NCBI GenBank assembly: GCA_903834835.1
Contig: CAILKO010000044.1
Coordinates: 1-64,000 of the forward strand
Direction: 5' to 3'
Length of the DNA stretch: 64,000 nucleotides
Source: an uncultured Pseudomonadota bacterium
GTDB lineage: Bacteria; Pseudomonadota; Gammaproteobacteria; Burkholderiales; SG8-39
The notes under the pieces are model-generated. The model searched no databases. It was not told the DNA's origin and saw only the letters and a list, made by a program, of their open reading frames with translations. This document shows positions 25,889-35,236 of this stretch, in pieces. How positions within the stretch are numbered: the first letter of the stretch is position 1; every line of letters starts with the position of its first letter. A program made the translations under genes and the position numbers.

Positions 25889-28369
25889 ATGCTCACACTG
25901 ATCGTTGCAACACTCGTCATCGCGCTGGCGCTCGCCTACTTCGGCGCGCCGCTCGCGCTCTGGACTGTCGCCGCCGCCCTGCTCGCGGGGTGGCTCGCGC
26001 AGCTCGCGGGCCTCGGTGCGACCGGGCTCGCGGTGCTCGGCATCGCGTTCATCGCTGTCGCAGCCGTGCTGAACCTGGCGGGGCTGCGCCGCGCGCTCGT
26101 GACCGATCGCATCCTCGCGATCTACCGGCGCATCCTGCCCGACATGTCGCCCACCGAGAAGGACGCGATCGACGCCGGCACCGTGTGGTGGGATGCCGAT
26201 CTCTTCTCCGGGCGCCCGGACTGGAACAAGCTCCTCGCCTATCCGGAGCCGAAGCTCTCCGCCGAGGAACAGGCCTTTGTCGACGGCCCGACCGAGGAAC
26301 TGTGCGCGATGTGCGACGACTGGGAGATCACGCACGAGCGCCAGGATCTGCCGCCGCGCGTGTGGCAGTTCATCAAGGACCGCGGATTCCTCGGCATGAT
26401 CATCCCCAAGCAGTACGGCGGACTCGGCTTCTCGGCGCTCGCGCACTCCGCGGTCGTGATGAAACTCTCCACGCGCTCGAACGCGGCGTCAGTCTCGGTG
26501 ATGGTGCCCAATTCGCTCGGACCGGCCGAACTGCTGCTCCACTACGGCACCGAGGCGCAGAAGAATCACTATCTGCCGCGCCTCGCGAAGGGACTCGAGG
26601 TGCCCTGCTTCGCGCTCACGAGCCCCGAGGCCGGCTCGGACGCGGCCGCGATTCCGGATCGCGGCATCGTGTGCCGCGGCATGTGGCAGGGGAAGGAAAC
26701 CCTCGGCATGCGGGTCACCTGGGACAAGCGCTACATCACGCTCGGACCGGTGGCAACGCTGCTCGGCCTCGCGTTCCGGCTGTACGACCCCGAACATCTG
26801 CTCGGCGAGCGCGAGGATCTCGGCATCACCTGCGCGCTCGTGCCCACCGACACCCCGGGGGTGAACATCGGACGGCGCCACCTGCCCCTGAACGCGGTAT
26901 TCCAGAACGGCCCGAACTCGGGGACCGATGTCTTCATGCCGCTCGACTGGATCATCGGCGGGCCCGAGTACGCGGGCAAGGGCTGGATGATGCTGATGGG
27001 CTGCCTTGCGGCCGGGCGCTCGATCTCGCTCCCGACTTCTTCGGCGGGCGGCGCCAAGGCGCTCGCGCGCTTCACCGGCGCCTATGCGCGCGTGCGCAGC
27101 CAGTTCCGCACCCCGATCGGCCAGCTGGAAGGCGTGGAGGAAGCGCTCGGGCGCATCGCCGCGCGCACCTACATGATGGACGCCACGCGCATCATGACCG
27201 CGGGCGCGGTGGATCTCGGCGAGAAGCCCGCGGTGATCTCCGCAATTGCCAAATACCACCTCACCGAGCGCGCGCGCCTGTGCGTGAACGACGCGATGGA
27301 CATCCACGGCGGCAAGGGCATCTGCCTCGGCCCCAACAACTGGGTCGGGCGCGGCTATCAGGTGATCCCGGTGGGCATCACGGTGGAGGGCGCGAACATC
27401 CTCACGCGCACGCTGATCATCTTCGGCCAGGGCGCGATCCGCTGCCACCCCTATGTGCTGCGCGAGATGCGCGCCGCCAAGGATCTGCAGGGTGCCGAAG
27501 CCTCGCGCGAATTCGATGCCGCGTTCACCGCCCACATCGGCCATGTGATCTCGAACGCGGTGCGCGCCCTGATCCATGGCGTGACGAGCGCGCGCTTCGC
27601 ACCGGCACCCGCCGGCGCGGCGCCGGAGACGCGCCACTACTACCGCCACGTGAGCCGGCTCTCGGCCGCCTTCGCCTTCCTCGCCGACATCTCCATGATG
27701 GCGATGGGCGGCGCGCTGAAGCGCAAGGAGAAGATTTCCGGCCGCCTGGGCGACGTGCTCTCCATGATGTACCTCGTCTCGGCCACGTTGAAGCGCTATG
27801 AGGAGCAGGGACGGATCCGCGAGGACCTGCCGCTCGTCGGCTGGTCGGTGCGCGATTCGCTCTATCAGGCGCAGCAGGCGATCGACGCGATTCTCTCCAA
27901 CTTCCCGGTGAAGCCGCTCGCGACGCTGCTGCGCTGGACCATCTTCCCGCTGGGCATGCCATTCCGCCCGCCGCTCGATGCGCGCAACCGCGACTGCGCG
28001 CGCATCCTGCTCGAGCCGGGCGCGGCGCGCGAGCGCCTCACCGCCGGCATGTACGTATCGCGCTCGGAATCGGATCCGACCGGCGCGCTGGAGGCCGCCT
28101 TCACGGCCACCCTCGCCTGCGAGCCGATCGAGAAGAAAGTGCGCGATGCGCAGAAAGCGGGCCGGCTCGCGCCGAAACTCGACCACGCGCCGCACGCGCT
28201 CGCGCTCGACGCCGGCATCCTCAGCCAGGACGAATTCCTGCTCTGGCAGAAGAAGGAAACCTTGCGCCGGAACGTCATCAAGGTGGACGACTTCCCGCAG
28301 GACTTCGGCCGCGCCGAGATCCAGCGCCGGCTCGCGCCGGCCGATGCCACGGCGGCGCGCGCCGCCTGA
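25889..28369 (+). CDS. fadE: Long-chain acyl-CoA dehydrogenase FadE
   Basis: An 826-residue FAD enzyme catalysing the first step of fatty-acid beta-oxidation, acyl-CoA to trans-2-enoyl-CoA. As in E. coli FadE (814 aa), two hydrophobic stretches open the protein (residues ~1-65), followed by the acyl-CoA dehydrogenase fold with IIPKQYGGLGFS, LTSPEAGSDAAAIPD and VEGANILTRTLIIFGQGA, the last including the region of the catalytic glutamate near residue 500. A FadE-specific C-terminal domain follows. The ATG at 25889 has AGGGGGAG upstream; upstream in-frame codons would give an odd leader through the direct repeat. Confidence 0.95.
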   Translation: MLTLIVATLVIALALAYFGAPLALWTVAAALLAGWLAQLAGLGATGLAVLGIAFIAVAAVLNLAGLRRALVTDRILAIYRRILPDMSPTEKDAIDAGTVWWDADLFSGRPDWNKLLAYPEPKLSAEEQAFVDGPTEELCAMCDDWEITHERQDLPPRVWQFIKDRGFLGMIIPKQYGGLGFSALAHSAVVMKLSTRSNAASVSVMVPNSLGPAELLLHYGTEAQKNHYLPRLAKGLEVPCFALTSPEAGSDAAAIPDRGIVCRGMWQGKETLGMRVTWDKRYITLGPVATLLGLAFRLYDPEHLLGEREDLGITCALVPTDTPGVNIGRRHLPLNAVFQNGPNSGTDVFMPLDWIIGGPEYAGKGWMMLMGCLAAGRSISLPTSSAGGAKALARFTGAYARVRSQFRTPIGQLEGVEEALGRIAARTYMMDATRIMTAGAVDLGEKPAVISAIAKYHLTERARLCVNDAMDIHGGKGICLGPNNWVGRGYQVIPVGITVEGANILTRTLIIFGQGAIRCHPYVLREMRAAKDLQGAEASREFDAAFTAHIGHVISNAVRALIHGVTSARFAPAPAGAAPETRHYYRHVSRLSAAFAFLADISMMAMGGALKRKEKISGRLGDVLSMMYLVSATLKRYEEQGRIREDLPLVGWSVRDSLYQAQQAIDAILSNFPVKPLATLLRWTIFPLGMPFRPPLDARNRDCARILLEPGAARERLTAGMYVSRSESDPTGALEAAFTATLACEPIEKKVRDAQKAGRLAPKLDHAPHALALDAGILSQDEFLLWQKKETLRRNVIKVDDFPQDFGRAEIQRRLAPADATAARAA

Positions 28370-28410
28370 ACCGATCGCCTCCAACCACCGCAACGCTACG
28401 GGGAAACCGC

Positions 28411-29712
28411 ATGGCGCTCTCGCAACCCATCTATGTGATCGACGGCGCACGCACGCCGTTCCTGAAATCGCGCAACCGGCCCGGTCCGTTCTCGGCGGGC
28501 GATCTCGCCACCCAGGCCGGACGCAGCCTGCTCGCGCGGCAGAGGTTCGACACCGCCGCGATCGACGAGGTGATCCTCGGCTGCGCCGCGCCCTCGGTCG
28601 ATGAAGTGAACATCGGCCGCGTGGCCGCGCTGCGCATGGGGCTCGACCAGAAGATTCCGGCCTGGACCGTGATGCGCAACTGCGCTTCCGGCATGCAGGC
28701 GCTCGACTCCGGCGTGAACAACATCCTCGCCGGGCGCTCGCAGATCGTGCTCGCGGGCGGCGTGGATGCGCTCTCGCGCGCGCCGCTCCTCTACCAGGAT
28801 GCGATGGTGAACTGGTTCTCGGACATGGCCGCTGCGCGCAGCTTCGGCGCGCGCGCGGCGCTCTTCGCGCGTCTGCCCTTCGGCAAGCTGCTCTCGCCCG
28901 TGATCAGCATCATGCGCGGGCTCACCGACCCCTACTGCGGCCTCCTCATGGGCCAGACCGCAGAGAACCTCGCGCGGCGCTTCGGCATCACCCGCGCCGA
29001 GATGGATGCCTTTTCGGTCGCGAGCCACCAGCGCGTCGCGCGCGCCCAGGACGAAGGCGTGCTCGCCGCGGGCGGCGGCGAGATCGACGCGATCTACGAC
29101 GCGAAGGGCAAGGCCTATGCGGCGGACGACGGCCTGCGCCGCGATGCCTCGATCGAGGGACTCGCAAAGCTCAGGCCCTTCTTCGACCGCAAGTTCGGCA
29201 ACATCACCGCCGGCAACAGCTCGCAGATCACCGACGGAGGTGTGTGGCTGATTCTCGCCTCGGCCGCCGCGGTCGAGCGCCACCGGCTGGAGCCCATCGG
29301 CCGCATCGTCGATACGCAATGGGCCGGCCTCGACCCGCGCGAGATGGGCCTCGGCCCGGTGCATGCGGCGACCCCCATCCTGCAGCGCAACGGTCTCGCG
29401 CTGAACGATCTCGACGCCTGGGAAATCAACGAGGCCTTCGCCGCACAGGTGCTCGCCTGCATCGCGGCCTGGAAGGACCCGCGCTACTGCACCGAAGTGC
29501 TCGGCCTGCCGGCTGCGGCCGGTGCGCTCGATGAGGACAAGCTCAACGTGCATGGCGGCGCAATCGCGCTCGGCCATCCGGTCGGCGCCTCGGGTGCGCG
29601 CATCGTGCTGCACCTCCTGCGCACGCTGCGCGCGCGCAAGGCGAAACGCGGCATCGCCGCGATCTGCATCGGCGGCGGCCTCGGCGGCGCGATGCTCGTG
29701 GAAACGGTCTAG
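28411..29712 (+). CDS. Acetyl-CoA C-acyltransferase (FadI/FadA-type thiolase)
   Basis: A 433-residue thiolase that cleaves 3-ketoacyl-CoA to acetyl-CoA. The active-site Cys91 lies in MRNCASGMQAL, the catalytic histidine in NVHGGAIALGHPVGASGAR, and the second cysteine in CIGGGLGGAM. The length is closer to FadI (436) than FadA (387), fitting a partnership with the FadJ-like protein encoded 12 bp downstream. It could also complete breakdown of acetoacetyl-CoA from the mutase pathway at 45-49 kb. Confidence 0.93.
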   Translation: MALSQPIYVIDGARTPFLKSRNRPGPFSAGDLATQAGRSLLARQRFDTAAIDEVILGCAAPSVDEVNIGRVAALRMGLDQKIPAWTVMRNCASGMQALDSGVNNILAGRSQIVLAGGVDALSRAPLLYQDAMVNWFSDMAAARSFGARAALFARLPFGKLLSPVISIMRGLTDPYCGLLMGQTAENLARRFGITRAEMDAFSVASHQRVARAQDEGVLAAGGGEIDAIYDAKGKAYAADDGLRRDASIEGLAKLRPFFDRKFGNITAGNSSQITDGGVWLILASAAAVERHRLEPIGRIVDTQWAGLDPREMGLGPVHAATPILQRNGLALNDLDAWEINEAFAAQVLACIAAWKDPRYCTEVLGLPAAAGALDEDKLNVHGGAIALGHPVGASGARIVLHLLRTLRARKAKRGIAAICIGGGLGGAMLVETV

Positions 29713-29724
29713 AGAGGAATGCTG

Positions 29725-31710
29725 ATGAACACGACTGCCGCATCCGGAAGCCACACCGGCAAACACTGGCGCTGGGAAACCGATGCCCAGGGTCTCGCCT
29801 GGTTGACCTTCGACAAGGCGGGCGAATCCGCCAACACCTTCTCGCGCGAGGCGCTGGAAGAACTCGGCGCGATGCTCGAGCAGCTTCGCGCCGCGAATCC
29901 GAAAGGCCTCGTGATCCGCTCGGCCAAGGAATCCGGCTTCATCGCCGGTGCGGACGTGGCCGAGTTCACGCGCTTCCAGTCGCCCGCCGAGGCGCTCGCC
30001 TTCGTGCGCCTGGGCTGGGACACCTTTCAGAAGCTGCGCGATCTGCCCTTCCCGACCACCGCCATGGTGAACGGCTTCTGCATGGGCGGGGGCACCGAGC
30101 TCGCGCTCGCCTGCCGCTACCGTGTGGCGCTCGATGATCCGGCGAACAACCTCTCCGCGCGCTTCGCGCTGCCCGAGGTGATGCTCGGCATCCTGCCCGG
30201 CTGGCACGGCGTGCAGTGGCTGCCCAAGCTCGTCGGCCCGGTGGCGGCCTTCGACATGCTGCTCACCGGCAAGTCGCTCGATGCGCGGCGCGCGAAGCGC
30301 ATCGGTCTCGTCGACGAGGCGGTGCCGCTGCGCGTGCTGGAGAACGCCGCGCGCATCGTGACGCTGGAAGCGCGCCCGCGGCGCAAGCTCCCGCTGCTGC
30401 AGCGCCTCATGATGCTGCCGCCGCTGCGCGGCATCATCGCGGCACAGGCGATGAAGCAGGTGGCGAAGAAGGCGCGCCGCGCGCACTATCCCGCGCCTTA
30501 CGCGATTCTGGAACTGTGGCGCGATCACGACGGCGATCCCTTCGCACCGGCGGCGGATGCACCCTGCTCCATACAGTTTCTGTTCGCGCATCCGACCACC
30601 AAGAACCTGATCCGCGTCTACTTCCTGCAGGAGCGCCTGAAGGGCGAGGGCAAGGGCATTGCGAACCGCGTCAGACGCGTGCACGTGATCGGCGCCGGCG
30701 TGATGGGCGGCGACATCGCCGCGGTCTGCGCGCTGCGCGGCCTGCGCGTGACGCTGCAGGACACGAGCCACGAACGCATCGCACCGGCCATGCAGCGCGC
30801 GGCGGAGCTCTTCCGCCGGCGGCTGCGCGATCCGCAGCGCGTGCGCGACGCGCTCGATCGCCTGACGCCGGATGTGACCGGCGCCGGCGCGGGCTCGGCC
30901 GATCTGGTCATCGAGGCCATCTTCGAGAATCTGGACGCGAAGCGCGCCCTGTTCGCCAAGGTCGAGGCGATCGCGAAGCCCGATGCGATCCTCGCGAGCA
31001 ACACCTCCAGTCTGAGGCTGGCGGATATCGCGGCGGGCCTGAAGGATCCCTCGCGTCTCGTGGGCATCCACTTCTTCAACCCGGTACCGCTGCTGCAACT
31101 GGTGGAGATTGTGGCGAGCACATACACGCGCCCTGCACTCGCGCTGGAAGCCGCCGCCTTCGTGCGCGCGATCGACAAGCTGCCGCTGCCGGTGAAGGAC
31201 GCGCCGGGCTTTCTCGTCAACCGCGTGCTCGGCCCCTATATGCAGAACGCGTTCCGGCTGCTCGACGAAGGCGCGAAGCCCGAGACGCTCGATGCGGCGA
31301 TGGAAGCCTTCGGCATGCCGGTCGGCCCGGTGGAGCTCGCCGACACCGTCGGCCTCGACATCTGCCTCGCCGCCGGCAAGGCGCTCTCGCACAAGGCGGC
31401 GGACGGCAGCGACGCCGTGGCGCCGAAGATCCTCACCGACAAGGTCGCAGCCGGCGAGCTCGGCCGCAAGACCGGCGCGGGGATCTACCGCTACGTGAAG
31501 GGGCGCGCACAGAAGGGCGAGCCCGGGAGCTTCGACACTGCCTACATCGACGCGCTCGTCGCCCCCTTCCTGAAGGAAGCCCAGGCCGCGCTCGCCGATG
31601 GCGTGGTGACCGATGCCGACCTCGCCGACGGCGCGCTGATCTTCGCCACCGGCTTCGCCCCGTTCACGGGCGGCCCGCTGCACTACGCGGCCGGTCGCGA
31701 CCAGGGCTGA
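29725..31710 (+). CDS. 3-hydroxyacyl-CoA dehydrogenase / enoyl-CoA hydratase (FadJ-like)
   Basis: A 661-residue bifunctional beta-oxidation alpha-subunit. Residues ~1-190 are the hydratase/isomerase (FIAGADVAEFT, GGGTELALACRYR with catalytic Glu, LPEVMLGILPG). The NAD domain starts near 315 with VIGAGVMGGDIAAV, and the dehydrogenase His is in HFFNPVPLLQLVEIV. It is somewhat shorter than FadB/FadJ (~715). The start at 29725 has GAGAGGA with 6-bp spacing, whereas the ATG at 29719 abuts it. It forms an operon with the thiolase. Confidence 0.93.
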   Translation: MNTTAASGSHTGKHWRWETDAQGLAWLTFDKAGESANTFSREALEELGAMLEQLRAANPKGLVIRSAKESGFIAGADVAEFTRFQSPAEALAFVRLGWDTFQKLRDLPFPTTAMVNGFCMGGGTELALACRYRVALDDPANNLSARFALPEVMLGILPGWHGVQWLPKLVGPVAAFDMLLTGKSLDARRAKRIGLVDEAVPLRVLENAARIVTLEARPRRKLPLLQRLMMLPPLRGIIAAQAMKQVAKKARRAHYPAPYAILELWRDHDGDPFAPAADAPCSIQFLFAHPTTKNLIRVYFLQERLKGEGKGIANRVRRVHVIGAGVMGGDIAAVCALRGLRVTLQDTSHERIAPAMQRAAELFRRRLRDPQRVRDALDRLTPDVTGAGAGSADLVIEAIFENLDAKRALFAKVEAIAKPDAILASNTSSLRLADIAAGLKDPSRLVGIHFFNPVPLLQLVEIVASTYTRPALALEAAAFVRAIDKLPLPVKDAPGFLVNRVLGPYMQNAFRLLDEGAKPETLDAAMEAFGMPVGPVELADTVGLDICLAAGKALSHKAADGSDAVAPKILTDKVAAGELGRKTGAGIYRYVKGRAQKGEPGSFDTAYIDALVAPFLKEAQAALADGVVTDADLADGALIFATGFAPFTGGPLHYAAGRDQG

Positions 31711-31735
31711 TCGGGAACCCGGCCTGCAAGCCATC

Positions 31736-32728
31736 ATGAACCGGCCGGCCCGGCCCGCCGGCCGCGACATCGAACTGCGCGCCGCGGACGGCACCGCGAT
31801 CGCAGCCTGCCTGTATGAACCGGACGCGCCCTCGGGGCGCGCGGTCGTGATCCATCCCGCCACCGGCGCGCCGCAGACCTACTACGCGCGCTTCGCCGGT
31901 TTTCTCGCCGAGCAGGGCTGGCACGTCCTCAGCTTCGATTACCGCGGCATCGGTGCCTCGCGCGCCCCCGGCTCGCTGCGCAGCCTGCGCGCGACGATGA
32001 GCGACTGGGCTCGACTCGATGCGGGCGCCGCGCTTGCCTGGGTGGTGCAGGAACTGCAGCCGCAGCGCTGCTATGCCGTCGGCCACAGCTTCGGCGGCCA
32101 GACGCTCGGCCTCGTGCCCGGCGCGGATCGCTACGCCGCCTGCCTTGCCGTCGCCTCGCAGAGCGGCTACTGGCGCCACTGGCCCGGCCTGCGCCGCGCC
32201 GGCATGTGGCTCGTCACCCACGCCGTGTTGCCCGGCGTATCGCGCGCGGCGGGCTACTTCCCCATGGCCGCGCTCGGCCAGGGCGAAGACCTGCCCGCGG
32301 GCGTCGCGCGCGAATGGGCCGCCTGGTGCCGGCATCCGGAATACCTCGTCGGGCATCTCGGCGCGCACGCCGAGTACGCGCGCCTGCGCGCGCCGCTGCG
32401 CGTCGTGTGGATCGCGGACGACTACATCTACGCACCGAGGAAGGCCGCCGAAGCCCTGCTCGCGCTCTACCCGAATGCGAAGGGCGAGATCTGGGAGGTG
32501 TCCCCGCAAGCGCTCGGCGTGAAGAAGATCGGCCACTTCGGCTTCTTCCGCGACACCCACCGCGAGACGCTCTGGCGCGAGGCGGCGAAGTGGCTGGCGC
32601 GGTGTATTCGCCCCGGATCGAGTACCGCTACAGCGTTGGCGGACGAACCTACACCGGCAACCGGCTCAGCCTTGGCGATGCCTGGCGCTGGACCTATCGG
32701 GCCGAAAACCCGCGCGACTTCCGGCTGA
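31736..32728 (+). CDS. Alpha/beta hydrolase (COG4757-like) with out-of-frame tail
   Basis: A 330-residue serine-hydrolase fold: oxyanion region VVIHPATGAPQTYY, nucleophile elbow GHSFGG, then an acid region in VVWIADDYIYAPRKAAE and a late histidine in KKIGHFGFFRD. The family normally ends shortly after the EAAKWL segment. Here, from about residue 289, it runs into a low-complexity Pro/Thr/Ala/Ser tail that is another coding sequence read in the wrong frame. The parent gene has therefore probably lost its own stop. It lies 25 bp after the FadJ-like gene. Substrate unknown. Confidence 0.85.
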   Translation: MNRPARPAGRDIELRAADGTAIAACLYEPDAPSGRAVVIHPATGAPQTYYARFAGFLAEQGWHVLSFDYRGIGASRAPGSLRSLRATMSDWARLDAGAALAWVVQELQPQRCYAVGHSFGGQTLGLVPGADRYAACLAVASQSGYWRHWPGLRRAGMWLVTHAVLPGVSRAAGYFPMAALGQGEDLPAGVAREWAAWCRHPEYLVGHLGAHAEYARLRAPLRVVWIADDYIYAPRKAAEALLALYPNAKGEIWEVSPQALGVKKIGHFGFFRDTHRETLWREAAKWLARCIRPGSSTATALADEPTPATGSALAMPGAGPIGPKTRATSG

Positions 32729-33282
32729 TCGTCGCGACCCTCGCGCCGGGTGTCGAATTCCGGAAGTTTCTGGAAGCGCCGCAATGCCAGGACATCCCGG
32801 CCTATGACTCCTGCAGCGTGAGCTTCGAGCTCGACCAGCCCCTCGGCGTGCGCGTCGATCCGCGGGATCCGCAGAACTCGGCGGTGGAAGTGGGCGAGCT
32901 GGCGCCCGTAACGCTGCTCAATCATCTGCTCCCGCCCGTCGCGTGGATCGTCTGTGCGCTGCTCGCGGCGTGGGCGTCAGCCGCGAGCGCCCTGACGATG
33001 CTGCGCCGCCTGCTCGCCCCCGATGCAGAAGACACGACCCCCGAGCTGCGCTTGCCGCTGCGTTACTGGGGAATCGCCGGCGGCCTGCTCGCTGCGAATC
33101 TCGGCATCGAGTCCTGGGTACTGATTCTCGACTGGCGCCCGGCGCCCGAGGGTTTCGCGGAGTTGCTCGGATGGGTTCCGGGCATTGCACTGTGCGCAGC
33201 CTGCGGGCTGCTCTCGGTCTATCTCGTCTTCCAACCCGCGATCGACCGGAAGTTCCGGCGTCGCCGCCGGCACAGGAATTAA
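32590..33282 (+). pseudogene. N-terminally truncated DUF3592-like membrane protein
   Basis: In a different frame from the hydrolase, overlapping its last ~139 bp, an open frame encodes VYSPRIEYRYSVGGRTYTG, the typical middle of DUF3592 proteins, then VRVDPRDPQNSAVEVG and three or four transmembrane stretches up to 33282. The N-terminal helix and first strands expected in this family are missing. The only possible starts are GTG codons at 32590 and 32602 inside the hydrolase, without a ribosome site. This looks like a deletion that joined two genes; reinitiation could still make a shortened protein of up to 230 residues. Confidence 0.6.
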
Positions 33283-33364
33283 TTCACGGCTGCTCCCCGT
33301 GAATGCATTCTTCCCCATCAACGCTGCGCGCCTGCCGGCACGAGGAGTATCAAGGCCTCTGAAA

Positions 33365-33392
33365 ATAATAGTAACATATATGTTACTATTAT
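33365..33392. promoter_or_regulatory. Palindrome copy 2, perfect 28-bp dyad
   Basis: The core ATAGTAAC-ATATAT-GTTACTAT is at 33368-33389, and symmetry extends three bases further on each side. It lies 131 bp upstream of the GMC oxidoreductase start. The right arm passes into TATTAT (33387-33392), a 5/6 match to the -10 consensus. The 241-bp gap 33283-33523 holds no other clear feature. Confidence 0.65.
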
Positions 33393-33523
33393 GGCTGGGT
33401 GCAGCCGATTTTCCTCCCCTCCCGCACCCCGATTCGATCCGGCCTGCAAAACTGCACCCGCTGCGATCCGGTTGATGCAAAGCCTGCGCATAGAATCGGC
33501 GCGACAGGAGCAGCGGAGGCGAA

Positions 33524-35152
33524 ATGGCGGCATGGGATGACGTGGATTTCATCGTGGTCGGCGCGGGTACGGCGGGCTGCATCCTCGCGGCGCGCCTGAG
33601 CGAATCGGGACGCCATACGGTGGCGCTGCTGGAAGCGGGAGGCGAGGACAGCAACTTCTGGGTACACGTGCCGCTCGGCGTGGGCCTGCTCGCCGACGAG
33701 CCGAAGTTCCAGCACCTGCGCTGGAACTATGAGGGCGCGCCCGAGCCCGGACTCGGCGGACGTCGCGTGCCGCAACCGCGCGGACGCATGCTCGGCGGCA
33801 CGGGCTCGATCAACGGCATGACCTGGGTGCGCGGCCAGCGCGAGGATTTCGATCATTGGCGTTCGCTCGGCAACACCGGCTGGGGCTATGAAGACGTGCT
33901 GCCCTGGTTCATCCGGCTGGAAGATCACGAATTCGGCGCGAGCGCGCTGCACGGCGCGGGCGGCCCCTCGCGCGTGAAGGTGGGTCCGAAGAACGTGCTC
34001 GGCGATGCGCTGATTTCTGCCGCCCAGCAGGCCGGCTTCCCGCGCAACGACGACTACAACGGCGCGACGCAGGAGGGCTTCGGTTACGACCAGGTGAATA
34101 TCCGGGACGGCCGGCGCGACAGCACGGCGGATGCCTATCTGCGTGCGGCGCGCTCGCGCCCGAATCTGCGCGTGATCACCAATGCGCTCGCAAGCCGCGT
34201 GACGACGGAAGGCGGTCGCGCGACCGGCGTGGAATTCCGCCGCAACGGGGAGACGAACACGCTGCGCGCGCGCGCCGAGGTGATCGTCGCAGCCGGCTCC
34301 TTCAACTCTCCCCAGCTGCTGCAGTGCTCGGGCATCGGCCCGGGCGCGCTGCTGCAGCAGCACGGCGTGCGCGTGGTGCTCGATGCGCCGGAAGTCGGCG
34401 AGAACCTGCAGGACCACGTATCGGTCGGCCTCGTCTACCGCTGCACGCAGCCGATCACGCTGAACGAAATTCTGCGCAGTCCGCTGAAGAAGCTTGCGAT
34501 GGGCATGCAGTACCTGCTGACGCGCGGCGGCGAGATGGCGCATATCGGCTGCTACGGCACCGGCTTCGTGAAATCCGATCCTGCGCTTGCCTCGCCGGAC
34601 GGCAAGATCCGGCTCTTCCTGATGAGCCGGCTGCCGGGCTCGGGTGCCACGGCGGTGCCGGACTGGCCGGGCTTCAGCCTCTCCGCCCAGCTCGTGCACC
34701 CCGAAGCCCGCGGCCACATCCGCATCCAGGGCCCGGATGTGGAGCGCGCGCCGGAAATCTTCTGCAACCTGCTCGGTACCGAGCGCGACCTCGCCGCCTC
34801 GGCGCGCATGGTGGGCATCGCGCGCCGCATCGCCTCGATGCCCGCGCTCGCCCCCTATGTCGCCGAGGAGGTCATGCCGGGACCAACGCTCGACAACTCG
34901 GACCTGGAGGCACTGAAAGGCTATGCACGCAAGGCGGGCAGCCGCGGCTATCACGCGGTCGGAAGCTGCCGCATGGGCACGGATGCGCGCGCGGTCGTGG
35001 ACCCTTGCCTGCGCGTGCGCGGCATCGCAGGGCTGCGGGTGATCGATGCCTCGATCATGCCCTCGGTCACCGGCGGCAACACGGCGGTGCCGACGATGAT
35101 GATCGCCGAGAAGGGGAGCGCGCTCGTGCTGGAGGACGCGGCGCGACGCTAG
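33524..35152 (+). CDS. GMC-family FAD alcohol oxidoreductase
   Basis: A 542-residue choline-dehydrogenase-type enzyme oxidising an alcohol to an aldehyde. The FAD motif GAGTAGCILAARLSE starts near residue 13, and the GMC signatures PRGRMLGGTGSINGMTWVRG and GSFNSPQLLQCSGIGP are intact. The active-site His is in GYHAVGSCRMG, and the C-terminus has NTAVPTMMIAEKG. No signal peptide. GMC enzymes in tert-butanol degraders oxidise 2-methyl-1,2-propanediol towards 2-hydroxyisobutyrate. With a putative 2-hydroxyisobutyryl-CoA mutase operon 10 kb away that is worth noting, but it is speculation. Palindrome copy 2 is upstream. Confidence 0.92.
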   Translation: MAAWDDVDFIVVGAGTAGCILAARLSESGRHTVALLEAGGEDSNFWVHVPLGVGLLADEPKFQHLRWNYEGAPEPGLGGRRVPQPRGRMLGGTGSINGMTWVRGQREDFDHWRSLGNTGWGYEDVLPWFIRLEDHEFGASALHGAGGPSRVKVGPKNVLGDALISAAQQAGFPRNDDYNGATQEGFGYDQVNIRDGRRDSTADAYLRAARSRPNLRVITNALASRVTTEGGRATGVEFRRNGETNTLRARAEVIVAAGSFNSPQLLQCSGIGPGALLQQHGVRVVLDAPEVGENLQDHVSVGLVYRCTQPITLNEILRSPLKKLAMGMQYLLTRGGEMAHIGCYGTGFVKSDPALASPDGKIRLFLMSRLPGSGATAVPDWPGFSLSAQLVHPEARGHIRIQGPDVERAPEIFCNLLGTERDLAASARMVGIARRIASMPALAPYVAEEVMPGPTLDNSDLEALKGYARKAGSRGYHAVGSCRMGTDARAVVDPCLRVRGIAGLRVIDASIMPSVTGGNTAVPTMMIAEKGSALVLEDAARR

Positions 35153-35188
35153 CGATCCGCACATTCCGCACGATCCGCACGATCCGCA
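35153..35188 (+). repeat. 9-bp tandem repeat x4 (CGATCCGCA)
   Basis: Units at 35153, 35162 (one variant, CATTCCGCA), 35171 and 35180 start immediately after the GMC stop codon and end 5 bp before a terminator hairpin. This is a slippage-type repeat. Confidence 0.85.
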
Positions 35189-35193
35189 AACGA

Positions 35194-35217
35194 AAACGGC
35201 GCCCTGAGGCGCCGTTT
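35194..35217. terminator. Bidirectional intrinsic terminator, GMC gene / amidohydrolase
   Basis: Ten-bp arms AAACGGCGCC (35194-35203) and GGCGCCGTTT (35208-35217) enclose a CTGA loop. It sits between two convergent genes and has the same loop as the dctM/dctP terminator. Confidence 0.8.
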
Positions 35218-35236
35218 CCCTATCCGCAGGAGACGC

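Noticed and set aside
28396-31863. A 1155-codon open frame on the minus strand across thiolase and FadJ genes
   Set aside because: It is antisense to genes with full catalytic motifs. Its product is Arg/His/Ala/Glu-rich without any domain, a usual shadow in high-GC coding DNA.
35153-35188. Short CRISPR-like or iteron array
   Set aside because: Units are only 9 bp, contiguous and without spacers, directly after a stop codon; a simple tandem repeat explains them.
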